Shown: in pieces, positions 1 through 11,099 of the stretch
Layout of the letters: each line of letters begins with the position of its first letter
How positions within the stretch are numbered: position 1 is the first letter of the stretch
Assembly: GCA_023014485.1 (NCBI GenBank)
Contig: JAJOZX010000872.1
Coordinates: 737,001-801,000 of the forward strand
Direction of reading: 5' to 3'
From: Bathynomus jamesi
Lineage: Eukaryota > Arthropoda > Malacostraca > Isopoda > Cirolanidae
DNA length: 64,000 bases
Translations under genes and position numbers: made by a program
The notes under the pieces: generated by a model
Seen by the model: only the letters and a program-made list of their open reading frames with translations
What the model was told of the DNA's origin: nothing
The model's database searches: none

Positions 1-2
1 TA

Positions 3-2370
3 AAGGATAATAATGGTCTTACTGAGCCATCAGACAGAGTTAAAACTTTAGGTATGAACTGGTATTTGGATGCAACTTCTAACAGTCATGATTCAATCTG
101 TACTAAAGGTTTTAAACTTGATGAGGAAGCAAATACTAAAAGACAAATATTATCAGAGGCTTCCAAAATTTTTGATCCCATGGGTCTATTCCTGCCTTCA
201 ACAATAAAATCAAAGATTCTCCTCCAAGAAATTTGGAGGACAAATGTTGGGTGGGATGATCCAATAACAAATGAAAATAAAAAATCTTGGAAGAAGTTAG
301 CTGCTGATTTAACAAAAGTGCAGAACATTAAAATTCAAAGGTGCTGTGGGTTTAGGGATAAGCCCCAGAGACTTCATGTGTTTGCTGATGCAAGCACACA
401 AGCTTATGGGTGCTGTGCGTATCTTGTAAGCCCTACAGAAAGTCATCTAATTTATGCAAAAGGGAAAGTTGCACCTCTCAAACCTACCCGAACCATACCT
501 CAATTGGAACTATTGGCTGCTACATTAGCCATTAAAACCATTTCATTGCTTAAGGATGCTTACCATGATGTGTACTTAACTCATATCCACATCTGGCTTG
601 ACAGTCAGATTTGTCTTGCCTGGATACGGAATGATAGCATTAATAAGAATATCTTTGTAAGAAATAGGCTAAAAGAAATAGCTGAAGCTAATGAAAGCCT
701 ACAAGTAAACTTTCACTATGTTCCAACTAAACAAAATCCAGCAGACTTTCTGACCAGAGGTTTATCCTACAAGTTGTTGAAGTCAAACAAAACTTGGTTT
801 ATGGGACCTAAGTGGCTCTGTAATACAGACCAATGGCCTGTGGAACAAGTTAACTTGACATTAAATTTAATCTTTTCAAATGAAAAGGTTGAACCAATCA
901 CTAATTATGAACAGTATTCTGATTTCAACAAACTTGTCAGGGTTACAGCCTACTGTTTGAGGTTTGCTCACAACTGTTTAACTACAATTAACAAACAGCT
1001 AAATAAAAATAATCATAATTATACAGAAGTTGCAACCAAATACTGGATAGGCCATGCACAACAAAAAGAGTACAATAAAGAGTTAGAATTCTTAACTAAT
1101 GGGAAACAAACAAAAGAACCTGTACCATCAGTAGTTGTGGATCTAAACTTGTTCAGAGATGAGGAAGGCCTTCTAAGGTGTAAAGGGAGATTAGACAAAT
1201 CAAAACTGTCATACAAAAGCAAACATCCAATCCTTTTACCTAGATTTAGCTATTTGACAACATTAATCATCAGAAAAACACACAATGATGTATATCATAT
1301 GGGGGTACCACAGACACTAACTACATTAAGAAAAACTTATTGGATACCCAAGGGAAGGATCACTGTTAAAACAGTCCTGAGTGATGTGTCACATGTAGGC
1401 GTATTCATGCTAGGCCTATAGGAAACCAAATCCTCCTGCTTTGCCAGAGGAGAGTGTTACTCTCAACAGACCCTTTGAGACTGTAGGCATTGACTATACA
1501 GGAGCATTGACTGTAGGGGTGGGTGACACTGAACAAAAAATGTACATTGTACTGTTTACATGTACTGCCTCACGAGCTGTTTATTTGGATGTTGTGGAGG
1601 ACCTTACAGCAGAATCTTTTGTTGCTGTCTTTAAGAGATTCTGTGCACGACATTCAGTACCCAAGACAGTTTGGACTGACAATGCTACATATTTCAAAGC
1701 TGGTGAACAAGTCATCCACGACTTGTTAAGCAATGAAATCACACAATTATATATAAAAATTCAAACATAAAGTGGAAGTATATTCCGGTTGCCTCCTTGG
1801 TATGGTTCTATCTGGGAGAGGAATATACAAACAGTAAAGAATTGCTTGAAGAAAGCAATTGGCAAAAAACAGATACACTTATTTGGGTTACTCACTCTCC
1901 TGGCTGAGATTGAGAACATCATTAACAATAGACCACTCACTTATGTGAGTGACAACATTAATGACCCGGAACCATTAACTCCAAATCATTTGATTCGGGG
2001 AGAACAAGTTAGTCTCCTGCCGGACTACAATATAGACTCTTCAGAAGACCCAAACTGGACTCAACGACATAATGAACTCCAGACTAAGTTACAACATTTA
2101 ACTAGAGTTAAAGCTCATTTCATTAAACAGTGGAAAACTGAGTACTTGATGGGTCTAAGGGAGAGACATAAACAAATGACTAAGAAGGATTGGTCTGACA
2201 CAATTAAGGTAGGGGACCTTGTTCTCATACATGACAGTACTCCAAGACAATACTGGCCTCTGGCTAGAGTTTCAGAACTCAGACCAGGGGCAGACGGGGT
2301 AACAAGAGTGGTCAAATTAAGGACTTCAACGGGTGACACAACAAGAGACATTTCTCTTTGTACCCTTTAG
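3..2370 (+). pseudogene. BEL/Pao retrotransposon pol, RNase H to integrase, frameshifted
   Basis: The reading frame is open at the window edge, so the 5' part of pol lies outside. The first block (to 1421) has the Pao-type region after RT (FDPMGLFLP) and an RNase H with its acidic residues visible (VFADAST, WLDSQICLAW, NPADFLTRG). The integrase zinc-binding region starts near 1270 (KTHNDVYHMG) but loses frame at about 1395. The integrase core follows at 1441-1770 (GIDYTGAL and WTDNATYF give the two aspartates) and at 1789-2370 (YGSIWERNIQTVK gives the glutamate). The C-terminal BEL domain ends the protein (GDLVLIHDSTPRQYWPLARV). At least four frameshifts or stops lie between 1395 and 1800, so it is inactive. 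Domain order and motifs make the BEL/Pao call firm. Confidence 0.9.
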
Positions 2371-2812
2371 AGTCTGGACCCAAAACAATGGACTTTGGAG
2401 AACCTTCTCCACTGACAGTAACAACTGGAGACACTGAACTTCCAGTAACTATTCCTTTGACAGTAGGAGTGGTAACGCATCCTACTACAACATTGACAGA
2501 CACAAGACTCAGCGACAAACAGCATTAAAGGCGCGACTATTTTTACAACAAAAAATAGATGCTGGGGAATTGTAATTTTATCTTCTAACTTTCATTTTTT
2601 CTTTTCTTATGGTAAAGACCATAGACAGTTTCATCCTATGGATGTATATTTTCTCTTCTAATTAAATGCTACACCTTCTCCATGAGAAGGTGAGGATAGG
2701 CACTGTTAATCAGATTAACAGGCATTTACAGTAAATAGTTAGCTAGTCTACACTCAGACATAAAAATTGGTGACAATGACACCAAAATTTTTATCTCCCG
2801 GGGCCCCCAGTA
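2371..2812 (+). other. 3' non-coding part of the BEL element with a polypurine-like tract
   Basis: This stretch between the pol stop and the next inverted repeat has no ORF of note. It ends in a G/C-rich tract at about 2796-2810 (ctcccggggcccccag), which could be the polypurine tract before a 3' LTR. No LTR with clear TG...CA ends follows; an inverted-repeat arm starts instead. Confidence 0.35.
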
Positions 2813-3720
2813 TATGGAAAACTGATGAGTGGGTAGTTGGGAGGTAACGAAAATGGTTCATGAGTAGGTAGGTAGTTAATCTAACAATTATTAAATTCCT
2901 TTTATGTCAATAACTGGGTGGATGAAACCAATTGGTTGCTCACCAGAGTTATTCTCCACACTAGTATTTATATACTGTGTGGGAGGAGCGTGCTCGGTAA
3001 TGGAGATACATTACCGCTCAACCAACCGAGGAATAAACCAAGACAACGCTGGTGGAAAAAGCCCCGCGAAGAGGAGAACAAGGGAGAACGAAAACGAAGA
3101 ACGGGGCGAGAGGACGCACCAGCAAGTGCGCTCTCGACAATAACAACCGGAGAAGGGAGACACTCCAATAACAAACAGTAAGTGACTGAGTTTTAACCAG
3201 TAATTTAATCACATTAAATTAAGCTGGGTCAGACAAGTTAGGCCTACATTGTGGCCTAAGACCCAGCATCAACTCATAGCTTAACAAAGGTGAAGGTAGA
3301 TTGCCCTAACCTAAATTGGTGAGGAATCCTACTGTGGACCTCAATTTATCTGCCCGCTCTGGACCATTTCCGGAATCTCAAGGCTGACCCCTCTAGGCTA
3401 GACTTGATCTACTCTATAGTTAGACTGGAGATATAAGGGGTGGGTTAATTGTGGACCAATTCATACAGAGCATTTTTCGCATTGTGGTGGCTTAGTTATG
3501 TTGGTTTGCTCATTGTATCAGTTGCTCGGAGACACTAGCACCGGACCTCCCACACAGTATATAAATACTAGTGTGGAGAATAACTCTGGTGAGCAACCAA
3601 TTGGTTTCATCCACCCAGTTATTGACATAAAAGGAATTTAATAATTGTTAGATTAACTACCTACCTACTCAGTGAACCATTTTCGTTACCTCCCAACTAC
3701 CCACTCATCAGTTTTCCATA
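2813..3720. mobile_element. 908-bp element with ~174-bp terminal inverted repeats
   Basis: Positions 2813-2986 read, as reverse complement, at 3546-3720 with only scattered differences. The outer ends are tatggaaaactg and its complement, and TA lies at both ends, compatible with a TA target duplication. The interior (2987-3545) carries no recognisable transposase; its short ORFs look random. The left arm contains tatttatata (2965-2974), a possible TATA box, so an inverted pair of LTR-derived sequences is an alternative. The element sits exactly between two different BEL pol fragments. Confidence 0.6.
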
Positions 3721-3999
3721 GTGGGAGAAGTGGTAATGATTAGGGATGAAAGACCAAGGCAATGCTGGAAGCTTGGCATAATTGAAGAGTTGTTTGTTGG
3801 CAAAGACAATTTAGTTAGGTCTGCACTGGTAAAGACTTCAGGAGGAAAGTTAAAGAGACCTATACAAAAACTCTATGCTTTAGAAATCAGCAAAAACACA
3901 GATAGTCAAGATGAAACATTTGAGTTACAGCCTCATGGAGAAGGCTCGGATAACCTTGCAGAAGGTAATGACAACAATGCCTCTTCGGTGGGGTGTTAG
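3721..3999 (+). pseudogene. Second BEL/Pao pol, C-terminal domain fragment
   Basis: The ORF begins at the edge of the inverted-repeat element and reads VGEVVMIRDERPRQCWKLGII, the same C-terminal BEL integrase-tail domain found at about 2200-2290 but clearly a different family. The upstream pol is missing. The stop falls in the first bases of the candidate LTR that follows, as is usual for compact retroelements. Confidence 0.7.
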
Positions 4000-4565
4000 A
4001 AAATCTAGAAGAGGAAGAACCATTGTTGTCCCAAGGCGATATGATGACTAAGCTGATTGATGCAGCATTGCTTGTATATATTAAGTTAAGGTGTATATAT
4101 ATCCATCTCATAATTGTAAGGTTAGTGAAAAATTAACTTAATTTAGGCTAGCATTTTTTAGCTCTTGTGGCATCATTGTTTGGTCACACTGTTGGCATCA
4201 TTTTGGGGCGCTGCGCGTTCTTTCTACTCGTTTGTGGGATGTCGTACGTACAGGGTGTGGTCTGTTAGAGAGCTCTCTTGCAATTCAGTTTGGTTGTTTA
4301 GATACAAGATTGTTGCATCGTGCAATAGTCCAGGTTGCGTTGTTGTTGCAAGGTTGAGAAAGACCATAAATAGTACCCCTTTTGTTTATATTAAATTCAT
4401 GTAATTAAGGTCTAAGGTAGGCCCGCAGCGAGTCAGCAACCCTGAGGTAGGACCTAATAGGATCTCAAATCCGTAAGTTTTAATTTAGCTTAACTTGGGC
4501 TTCAGGTAGAACTGGCCCTTTAGAATTTGGCCGTTCACGGCTCAGCTGGGATTTTGAACCCAACA
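3994..4565 (+). repeat. Candidate BEL 3' LTR
   Basis: The stretch starts TGTTAGAAAA directly after a purine-rich run (cggtgggg) and ends ...ACCCAACA, so the ends form the short TGTT/AACA inverted repeat expected of LTRs. It follows a BEL pol C-terminus in the correct orientation. No second copy is present in the window, so the boundaries are inferred. Confidence 0.5.
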
Positions 4566-4620
4566 AATAAATAAAATAACAATGTGATATTTATGTAGAA
4601 ATTTAACCTCAGATCTAAAT

Positions 4621-6522
4621 ATGGTAAAATCCCTACTAACTAGACAGTCGGTGAAGCAACATTTTCTGTTCGGAATTCCAAGTGAATTGCCACATAATGT
4701 CTTACCTTCTAATATGCAGGTTGGGAGATATTTCCTTCTACTGAAGGAAGGCTCATCTGCAAAATTGACAAATAATGATATTCTCGAAACGATAGCAGAA
4801 ACATTAGTCGAAGTGTGGAAACGTTCATCAATACCCTCAATGAGTAAAAAATCCATAATTACCAATCTGAAACGTTTTACCGACAAGGGTACGCAACTCA
4901 ATCGATCCAAAAGCAGTGTGAAGCTTATTGAATTGTTCAAAAAATCATTGGTAGAACTCTTTGACATTTGTGCCTGTAAATACAACCGTTTCGCACCAAG
5001 ATTTTGGCTGCCAAAAAACGGATGTAAAGAAAAACATATTATTTGTGTTTGTCCAAAAGAATCAAGAATACCCAAAGAAGAACTGGAATTCCTTGAGGAT
5101 CAAAGGACTATGCGAAATATGGTGACTGGAGGTGTGGATATTACCCTTTCAAGATCTATAGCAAAAGAAATCCAAGAAAGTTGAAGGAGCAACAAGGAAG
5201 TAAGCGAAGAAAAATAATCATGCATGACGAATTCGGAAAGGTAGTCACTGATGATGTGCTTTCACCTGATACTAATCTCTCTAGTACCGAAGAAAGTTCA
5301 ACAACTGAGTCTGAATATGAATGCTCCAACACTCAAATGAGAGCCCCTTTACCCAATTTCGCCATGGAAGCCGACAGATTTGGTGTTTCAGATAGGGCTG
5401 CATCGGCCATTGCTTCAGCTACTTTATTGGATTTGGGTATCATTACGAAAAAGACACTTTTTTAGTGATCGAAGTAAGGTGAGAAGAGAGAGACAAATTG
5501 AGAAAAACATTACAAGTTGAAGCTGCACAAAGTTATGGTGATGTTAAAGCTTTATATTTTCATGGGAGAAAAGACAAGACGTTGGTAAAGATAAATAAAG
5601 ATGGTAAATGGCACCAGGATATAATTGTTGAAGAACATTATGTACTATTGAGTGATCCTGGTGGAGAATACCTTAACCATTTGAGCCCTAAATCTGGAAA
5701 AGCAAGTGATGTATCTGAATCGTTGTTCGCTTACTTGAACGAAGTGACACTAGACCAGAATCTCCAGGTGATAGGGTGCGACAGTACGAGTGTCAACACT
5801 GGGTCTAAAGGTGGCATAATCCATTTCATCGAGCAGAAGCTGAACCGACCACTGCAATGGAGCATTTGTATTACATGAACTTCCCTTAAGACATCTGTTT
5901 GAGCGATACAACGGGAAAACAACTGGGCCAAGATCATTCAGTGGATCTATCGGTAATGCTCTGAAGACTTGCCATGAGATGCCTGTGGTAAAGTTCTCCC
6001 CAATTACGGATGGGGCCGATAGCATCCCAGTTCTCGCAGATGAGCTCATAGAAGATTTAAGTAATGATCAACAATGCATGTTCAGAATAATTGGGCCCAT
6101 AAGAGAAGGATATGTTGACGGAAGCCTAGAGAAACCCAAGCCTGGTCCCCTTAACAACTCTAGATGGTTAACTCTAGCTAACAGACTATGTCGTTATTAT
6201 ATCTCCCAAAAGAATCCCTCCAGAGTGTTACGTAGCCTTGTTCTGTTCATAGTAACAAACTATGGTCCTAACTGGTTCAATATAAAATTTAAACCGTGTA
6301 ATGAAGAATTGCTTGAATAGGAAACAAAATGTTTCAAAGTTGAGCAATACCCCATTCACACAGAGAACGTCGAAAGAGCCGTGAAGTTGGTTACAGATGC
6401 ATCAGCATCAGTAATATCACAAGAATCAAGAGACGGATTTATTAGGTCAAGAATAAAAAGGCGCTCTCTGCTTTCCTCACTTGAAACCAAAAAGGATCCG
6501 ATACCTCTCCTGAAAAAATAAT
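4621..6522 (+). pseudogene. Transposase-like protein, copy A of an unassigned D-NTG-CxxH-ER superfamily
   Basis: Four overlapping pieces (4621-5184, 5181-5465, 5498-5878, then 5871-6522 with one TAG at 6318) make up one decayed gene. The N-terminal piece resembles that of copy C (leucine-rich block before SKKSIITNLKRF, then a VELFDI block and later MVTGGVDITLSRSIAKE). The middle piece has IGCDSTSVNTGSKGG, then EQKLNRPLQWSICI and HELPLRHLF. The C-terminus has ENVERAVKLVTDAS followed by a basic tail. Compared with copy B at 37.5 kb, about 130 residues are missing before ENVERAV. I infer an RNase H-fold DDE transposase. No TIR could be found here, perhaps because the LTR at 3994-4565 replaced the left end. 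Confidence 0.65.
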
Positions 6523-6923
6523 AATATTTGAGATGAGCAGGTTTTATATCGCCTTCAAATGTAATTGATTTACAACATTCAACCAAGTGAGACCAGACAC
6601 AATTTTATTTCAATACAGTGTATGCACAATGGTGTTTTTTAAGTATAGTTTTGCATTATAAAGCGTTTTTCTTCAATTATTTTTTTTTTTATAGGACACT
6701 TAGTTTTTATCTTATGAGCATATTTTTATTTATGGACAACCGGCTGATGGCCATTTTGCTTTTATGTAAAAATGCGAGATGGTTTGAGTTACAAACATTA
6801 AATGACTGAATACATCATTTTAATGTTCTAATACACCAAAAACCAAGTGAGGCAAATAAATCTGAAATAAAAGTTGTTTCACTCCGCCCTACTGTACATG
6901 GACCACGCCCCTACACGTATCTC
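6523..6923. other. AT-rich spacer, no gene seen
   Basis: The stretch contains only T-rich low-complexity sequence (around 6680) and short chance ORFs. Confidence 0.5.
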
Positions 6924-7705
6924 ATGATTGTACCATTTTTCGATGTACTTACTTATGACGTATACAAATTTCACCCTTTCCCAACACCCTACCAAAACAA
7001 TTCTAATATCTATCGATTGTATCTACCCACAGTACCTTCTCCTCACCAAAGACCTTTCAGCATATTCATGTCAGATAGCGACGTCCGGCATTGCAGATTC
7101 CTGCAAACGAACAAAAAACTCGTTTGGTCTCCACTAGAACCAGTAATTCTTCCAAACTTTATCGACTTAACTCGTAACTGTCATGCCCCGGTATGTTCTT
7201 TCACAAAATTCCATTCTTCTAAAACCGTCCAACTCCGAATTGGACCAGATATCTGGGTTCCTTTCGCGAATAGGACTACCGCTACTTCCGAGTGTCCGTC
7301 AAATTATTCCCTCATCAAAATGCCTATTGTTATCCGTCTAGCAATTGTTTGTTCCTTACCTTCAAAAACCTTACAAATATACGACCCTTATAGGGTTACC
7401 ATTAATGACTCATACCCCTTCCCGTCGCAAACTAAATTTAACCCCGTTATAGAAATCTTAAATCTCTCCATGAAGCCTGTAACCACGCTCCTAAATGGAA
7501 TGATCAATTGAATCGTTTTAAAATTTCAGATAATAACCAGAATAACCCTTTACAAATACTACAACCTGTAACAATTTTTTCAACATCTGCCGTTAGTATC
7601 ATTATTGTGTATGTTATTATCCTCGGTATAGTTGTAGTAAAAAGATCATTCTTGGAACGAAGGAAAACAAGAGACACCGAACGACGTGAAACTATTTATG
7701 CATGA
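6924..7705 (+). pseudogene. Retroelement envelope-like glycoprotein, C-terminal part, frameshifted
   Basis: Two overlapping frames (6924-7511 and 7508-7705, shifted near 7470) make one product. The first is rich in Cys, Pro and N-x-S/T sites. The second holds a strongly hydrophobic segment (about residues 21-45 of that ORF, ending GIVVVKRS) followed by a short, highly charged tail, the layout of a type I membrane glycoprotein end. The position just before a polypurine tract and a candidate LTR fits an env-type third ORF of an LTR retroelement. Homology to a named env family is not proven. The gene is partial and inactive. Confidence 0.5.
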
Positions 7706-7858
7706 CCAAGAGTGCTTACCCAGACCACGTGAATTGGACTTAACCACCCCAACTCAGTTGTATATAAACCTGTATTATAAAAAAACATTATTTATCATCG
7801 TTAGAATTAGTTAGGCTTTTATATTATTGTATTAATATCATTCTAGAGAGGAGAGCCC

Positions 7859-8240
7859 TGTAAAAATGAAGTGAATAATTCCTATATTCATATAATTCTT
7901 ATATTCATTCGTGTAATTCGTATATTTATATAATCCTTATATCCTTACGTATATTTATATTCATTTTGACATATAGAGTCCAAAGTTGCATAACGCTGAC
8001 ACGAGTTTGGTTAAATTTTTTATTTGCTTTCCATTTTATTTCTGCTGAATAATTGGTGAATTATTTCTTTTTAAATTACTTAATAATTTTTTAGATTTAG
8101 CTTAATAATGTGATCTTGTTAAATTCCACAATGTTCATTTTCTGTATACATTCTATCTTCGTTATAAAAGATAAAGTCATGTCTTGCTTAACGTTTAATT
8201 TTAAATCTTAAGCATTTAATTTTTGCTCATATGCATGTTT
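7859..8240 (+). repeat. Candidate 3' LTR of the env-bearing element
   Basis: A purine-rich tract (agagaggagagccc, 7845-7858) is followed directly by TGTAAAAATGAAG. The unit can be closed at ...gtttaca (about 8240), just before the (CAAA)n tail of a LINE. There is no second LTR in the window, so the right boundary is uncertain. Confidence 0.45.
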
Positions 8241-8246
8241 ACAAAA

Positions 8247-10290
8247 CAAACAAACAAACAAACAAACAAACAAACAAAACATCTTTGTTGCGGATCATTC
8301 ACAATCCATAGCCACTTAACCTAACATACAAAATCTTACGTATACACTGAACTTAATACAAAAATAAGGTCACCATAGCCACTTAACCTAGTATACTGGC
8401 ATACTGTTTGATTAATTATTTATCTGACAATTTTATGCATATTGTTATTACACGACATCTTATAACACTTGTTATAACACAAATAATGACAACCTAATAT
8501 GATATATAATCTTTGCTACATTACAAAAATAAGGTATTGTAAACCAGCAGTTGTCTGAACCAAGACTGCCATATAAGTGAGAGGTACACAGTAGCTGAAG
8601 ACAAGACATTGTACAGTAACACATTAGAGCGATTTTGGACCCTAGTAATGAAATTATATATATTCTTTCGGATTAACATTTGGCTGGTAGGTAGGTTACG
8701 CGTAGTAAACAAAACTGGCACTGCACCATTTTGGTTCCCTACAGAGCATACGAAAAATATTATCATAAACAACAGAGTTTATTCATGGTATTTTTTGTAT
8801 AGTTCCACCACAGATGGGATGTATACAATGCAATACAGTAAGTTCTAAAAAGATAAGTTTTAACTGATTCTGAACACATGCCAAATTTTCTTACTAGCAT
8901 GTTACCCTGTACATACAGCTTTTTACGTTGCCTCTCAATATGAAGTTCATCTCGCAGCTCGTGAGTAATTACATGACCTAAGTATTTACATGCGTCTTTG
9001 ACATGTATAGTAGGGTGGATCGATTTTACATTTTTTTCGATTTCCATATTCTAACAGACAAAAACTTGCGCATGCATGAGAAAATAGCCTCTGCAAAATC
9101 TTAGCTTAATAGGTAATCATCTTCTGCCCCCGGCAGAGCGATGAAAATCATATTTTAGTAGTCAAAAACGTATTTTTAAACCCTAGCCTAGAGTCATAAA
9201 ATTTTGCGTGTGTGTTATTTCATGCCTAAGCAACGATATAAATGCTATGGGAAATATATAAATGCATTATTTAAGACAAAGAGCCGATCTGAAAATATGT
9301 ATAATATACATATTTTCAGATCGGCTCTTTGTCTTAAATAATGCATTTATATATTTCCCATAGCATTTATATCGTTGCTTAGGCATGAAATAACACACGC
9401 AAAATTTTATGACTCTAGGCTAGGGTTTAAAAATACGTTTTTGACTACTACAATATGATTTTCATCGCTCTGCCGGGGGCAGAAGATGATTACCTATTAA
9501 GCTAAGATTTTGCAGAGGCTATTTTCTCATGCATGCGCAAGTTTTTGTCTCTATTAGAATATGGAAATCGAAAAAAATGTAAAATCGATCCACCCTAATG
9601 TATAGTCTGACCATTCATTTCAAAAGACCCACATGATACACGTTTCAGTAGATTACACCTAAAAACCAAAATAAAACACACTGCCCCATTATAGGTTATC
9701 ATTTTCTATACCATATTGTTCACATGTCTAATAGTACTCTCAGCCCATGGGGAGAGGGTGACAGAAGAACAAGGTCATCAACATACATTAAATGATTAAT
9801 TTTTTCCTTTCCAATGACACAGCCAGTTCGTGCAGTTTTTCGTTCATTGGTAAGGTCATCCATATATATACAGAAAAGATAGGCAAGGAGGTATATTATC
9901 ACCCTAACACCATTAGTCACCTTAAAACCTGGTGATACAGTGCTTTTCCATCTTACAAACATGGTCTGCTCTGTATACCAGAATATAAGTATCCTAAGTA
10001 TATATTCAAGTACCCCTACCTCGACACAAGATTTTCTTGAAAAGTTTGTGATGGTTAACTCTATCAAACGCTTTTGATGCATCCAAAAAACAGGAATATA
10101 CATTGCTACTCGACATCTTGTACTTTAGGACGGCTTCCTTTAGCATATAAACACACACGTCAGTACCATGTTTCACTCTAAAGCCAAACTGATTGTCATA
10201 AGTCTGCAAATAAGTACTTATACTATTATAAATGACATATCCTAACACCTTAGAAAGTATACTGGCAAGTGCTATTGGCCTATAATTATT
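8247..10290 (-). pseudogene. LINE-A non-LTR retrotransposon, reverse transcriptase part
   Basis: Reading right to left: RT motifs at 10006-10248 (LGYVIYNSISTYLQTYDNQFGF, then SCFLDASKAFDRVNHHKLF), 9720-10000 (INHLMYVDDLVLLSPS, the catalytic YVDD), and 8763-9010 (KYLGHVITHELRDELHIERQ, then LWWNYTK). A final piece at 8521-8772 has KNIYNFITRVQNRSNVLL. The 3' end is marked by a (CAAA)n run at 8247-8278, the complement of a (TTTG)n LINE tail. Frameshifts are frequent, the 5' end is missing and a palindromic element splits the RT at 9011-9597. Other pieces of the same family lie at 46133-47290 and 62640-63555. The clade is not assigned. Confidence 0.75.
9011..9597. mobile_element. 587-bp near-perfect palindromic element with 8-bp TSD
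   Basis: The two halves (9011-9301 and 9302-9597) are reverse complements with only a few mismatches and essentially no spacer; the centre lies in gtataatatac near 9301. The ends are TAGGGTGGATCGATTTTACA and its complement. It is flanked by the direct repeat ATGTATAG (9003-9010 and 9598-9605). It has no coding capacity. It interrupts LINE-A. The TAGGGTGG end is shared with the transposase-bearing element at 40422-43165. Confidence 0.85.
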
Positions 10291-10910
10291 TAATTGTAAT
10301 TCATAATAAAATGCCTATTTCAATTTCAATTTTTAGTTAACTCGGCAGATCATTATAACAGATCTGTCAATATGCAGTTTAAAATAAAAATATGGCTTCA
10401 TCTTCAAATGTCTTTCTTATCTGTCTAGACGTTGTTAGAGCTAAAATATTTACCTTACCTTCAAATATTTTGCAAAATAATGCAGCCTACTGAGAATAAA
10501 AAACAAAAGAAGTCAATATTAAATAATAATCATGTCAACAACATTTGTGTATATAAACTCGTTCAAATTTTCATTCCGATTGTCTGATCTAACTTAAGAG
10601 GCGAAGCATTACCTGCAACATTTTAGCAGTAAACTACAGTAAGAGAATATCTTTGTCTTCTCCTTCAAGCCTTGCTCTCTTCAGAGAACTTAGTCTTAGA
10701 GAAAAATAATTTCCTGATACGTTACAAGAAGAATCGGGGAACCTTCAGAGAATTTAGTAAGCTCCACAGAATCCTCCGATCCACTACAAGAAGAAATCGG
10801 ATAGTAGTAGAAGAGAAACTTCTATTTGTTACTCCAGAGTAACAAATCCGTTGTTGCCACCTAACGAACTCCCGTCAACTTCGAACCGACCAAGGGCATA
10901 GACGGAGGGG

Positions 10911-10913
<3 letters not shown>
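10291..10913. other. No gene seen
   Basis: Unique-looking AT-rich sequence. From about 10660 it contains loosely repeated pieces (tcagagaact, tcagagaattt, agaagaaatcgg), but no TIR or ORF could be supported. Confidence 0.4.

Positions 10914-10948
<35 letters not shown>
10914..10948. repeat. (TA)n microsatellite
   Basis: Uninterrupted TA dinucleotides lie next to the 3' end of the following retroelement tail. Confidence 0.95.
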
Positions 10949-10954
<6 letters not shown>

Positions 10955-11002
10955 CATGTGAAATGAATGAATGATGTAAACCCACAAGGAAAAGGAAAAA
11001 TG

Positions 11003-11045
11003 ATTCCAAGGCCTTTTGTGTATTTAGAAGTACACCTCATCAGGT
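11003..11045 (-). ncRNA. Hammerhead-ribozyme-like motif of a Penelope-type tail
   Basis: On the minus strand the core CTGATGA (11037-11043) is followed by a stem of GTGTA paired with TACAC around an 8-nt loop, then AAAA where GAAA is expected, then GGCCTTGG. Hammerhead ribozymes in Penelope-like element repeats have this layout. The G-to-A change in the second core box would inactivate it. No Penelope coding sequence adjoins. Confidence 0.4.
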
Positions 11046-11099
11046 GGATAACAGAGCGAACACAGGACGAAGACTATGGAACAGCTAACGGAAATGAAC

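Noticed and set aside
2904..3212. Four overlapping ORFs of 64-87 residues inside the inverted-repeat element
   Set aside because: They overlap each other on both strands, lack motifs and have biased Arg/Glu composition from a purine-rich stretch.
4542..5075. 177-residue minus-strand ORF
   Set aside because: Antisense to transposase copy A, whose plus-strand frame aligns with copy C.
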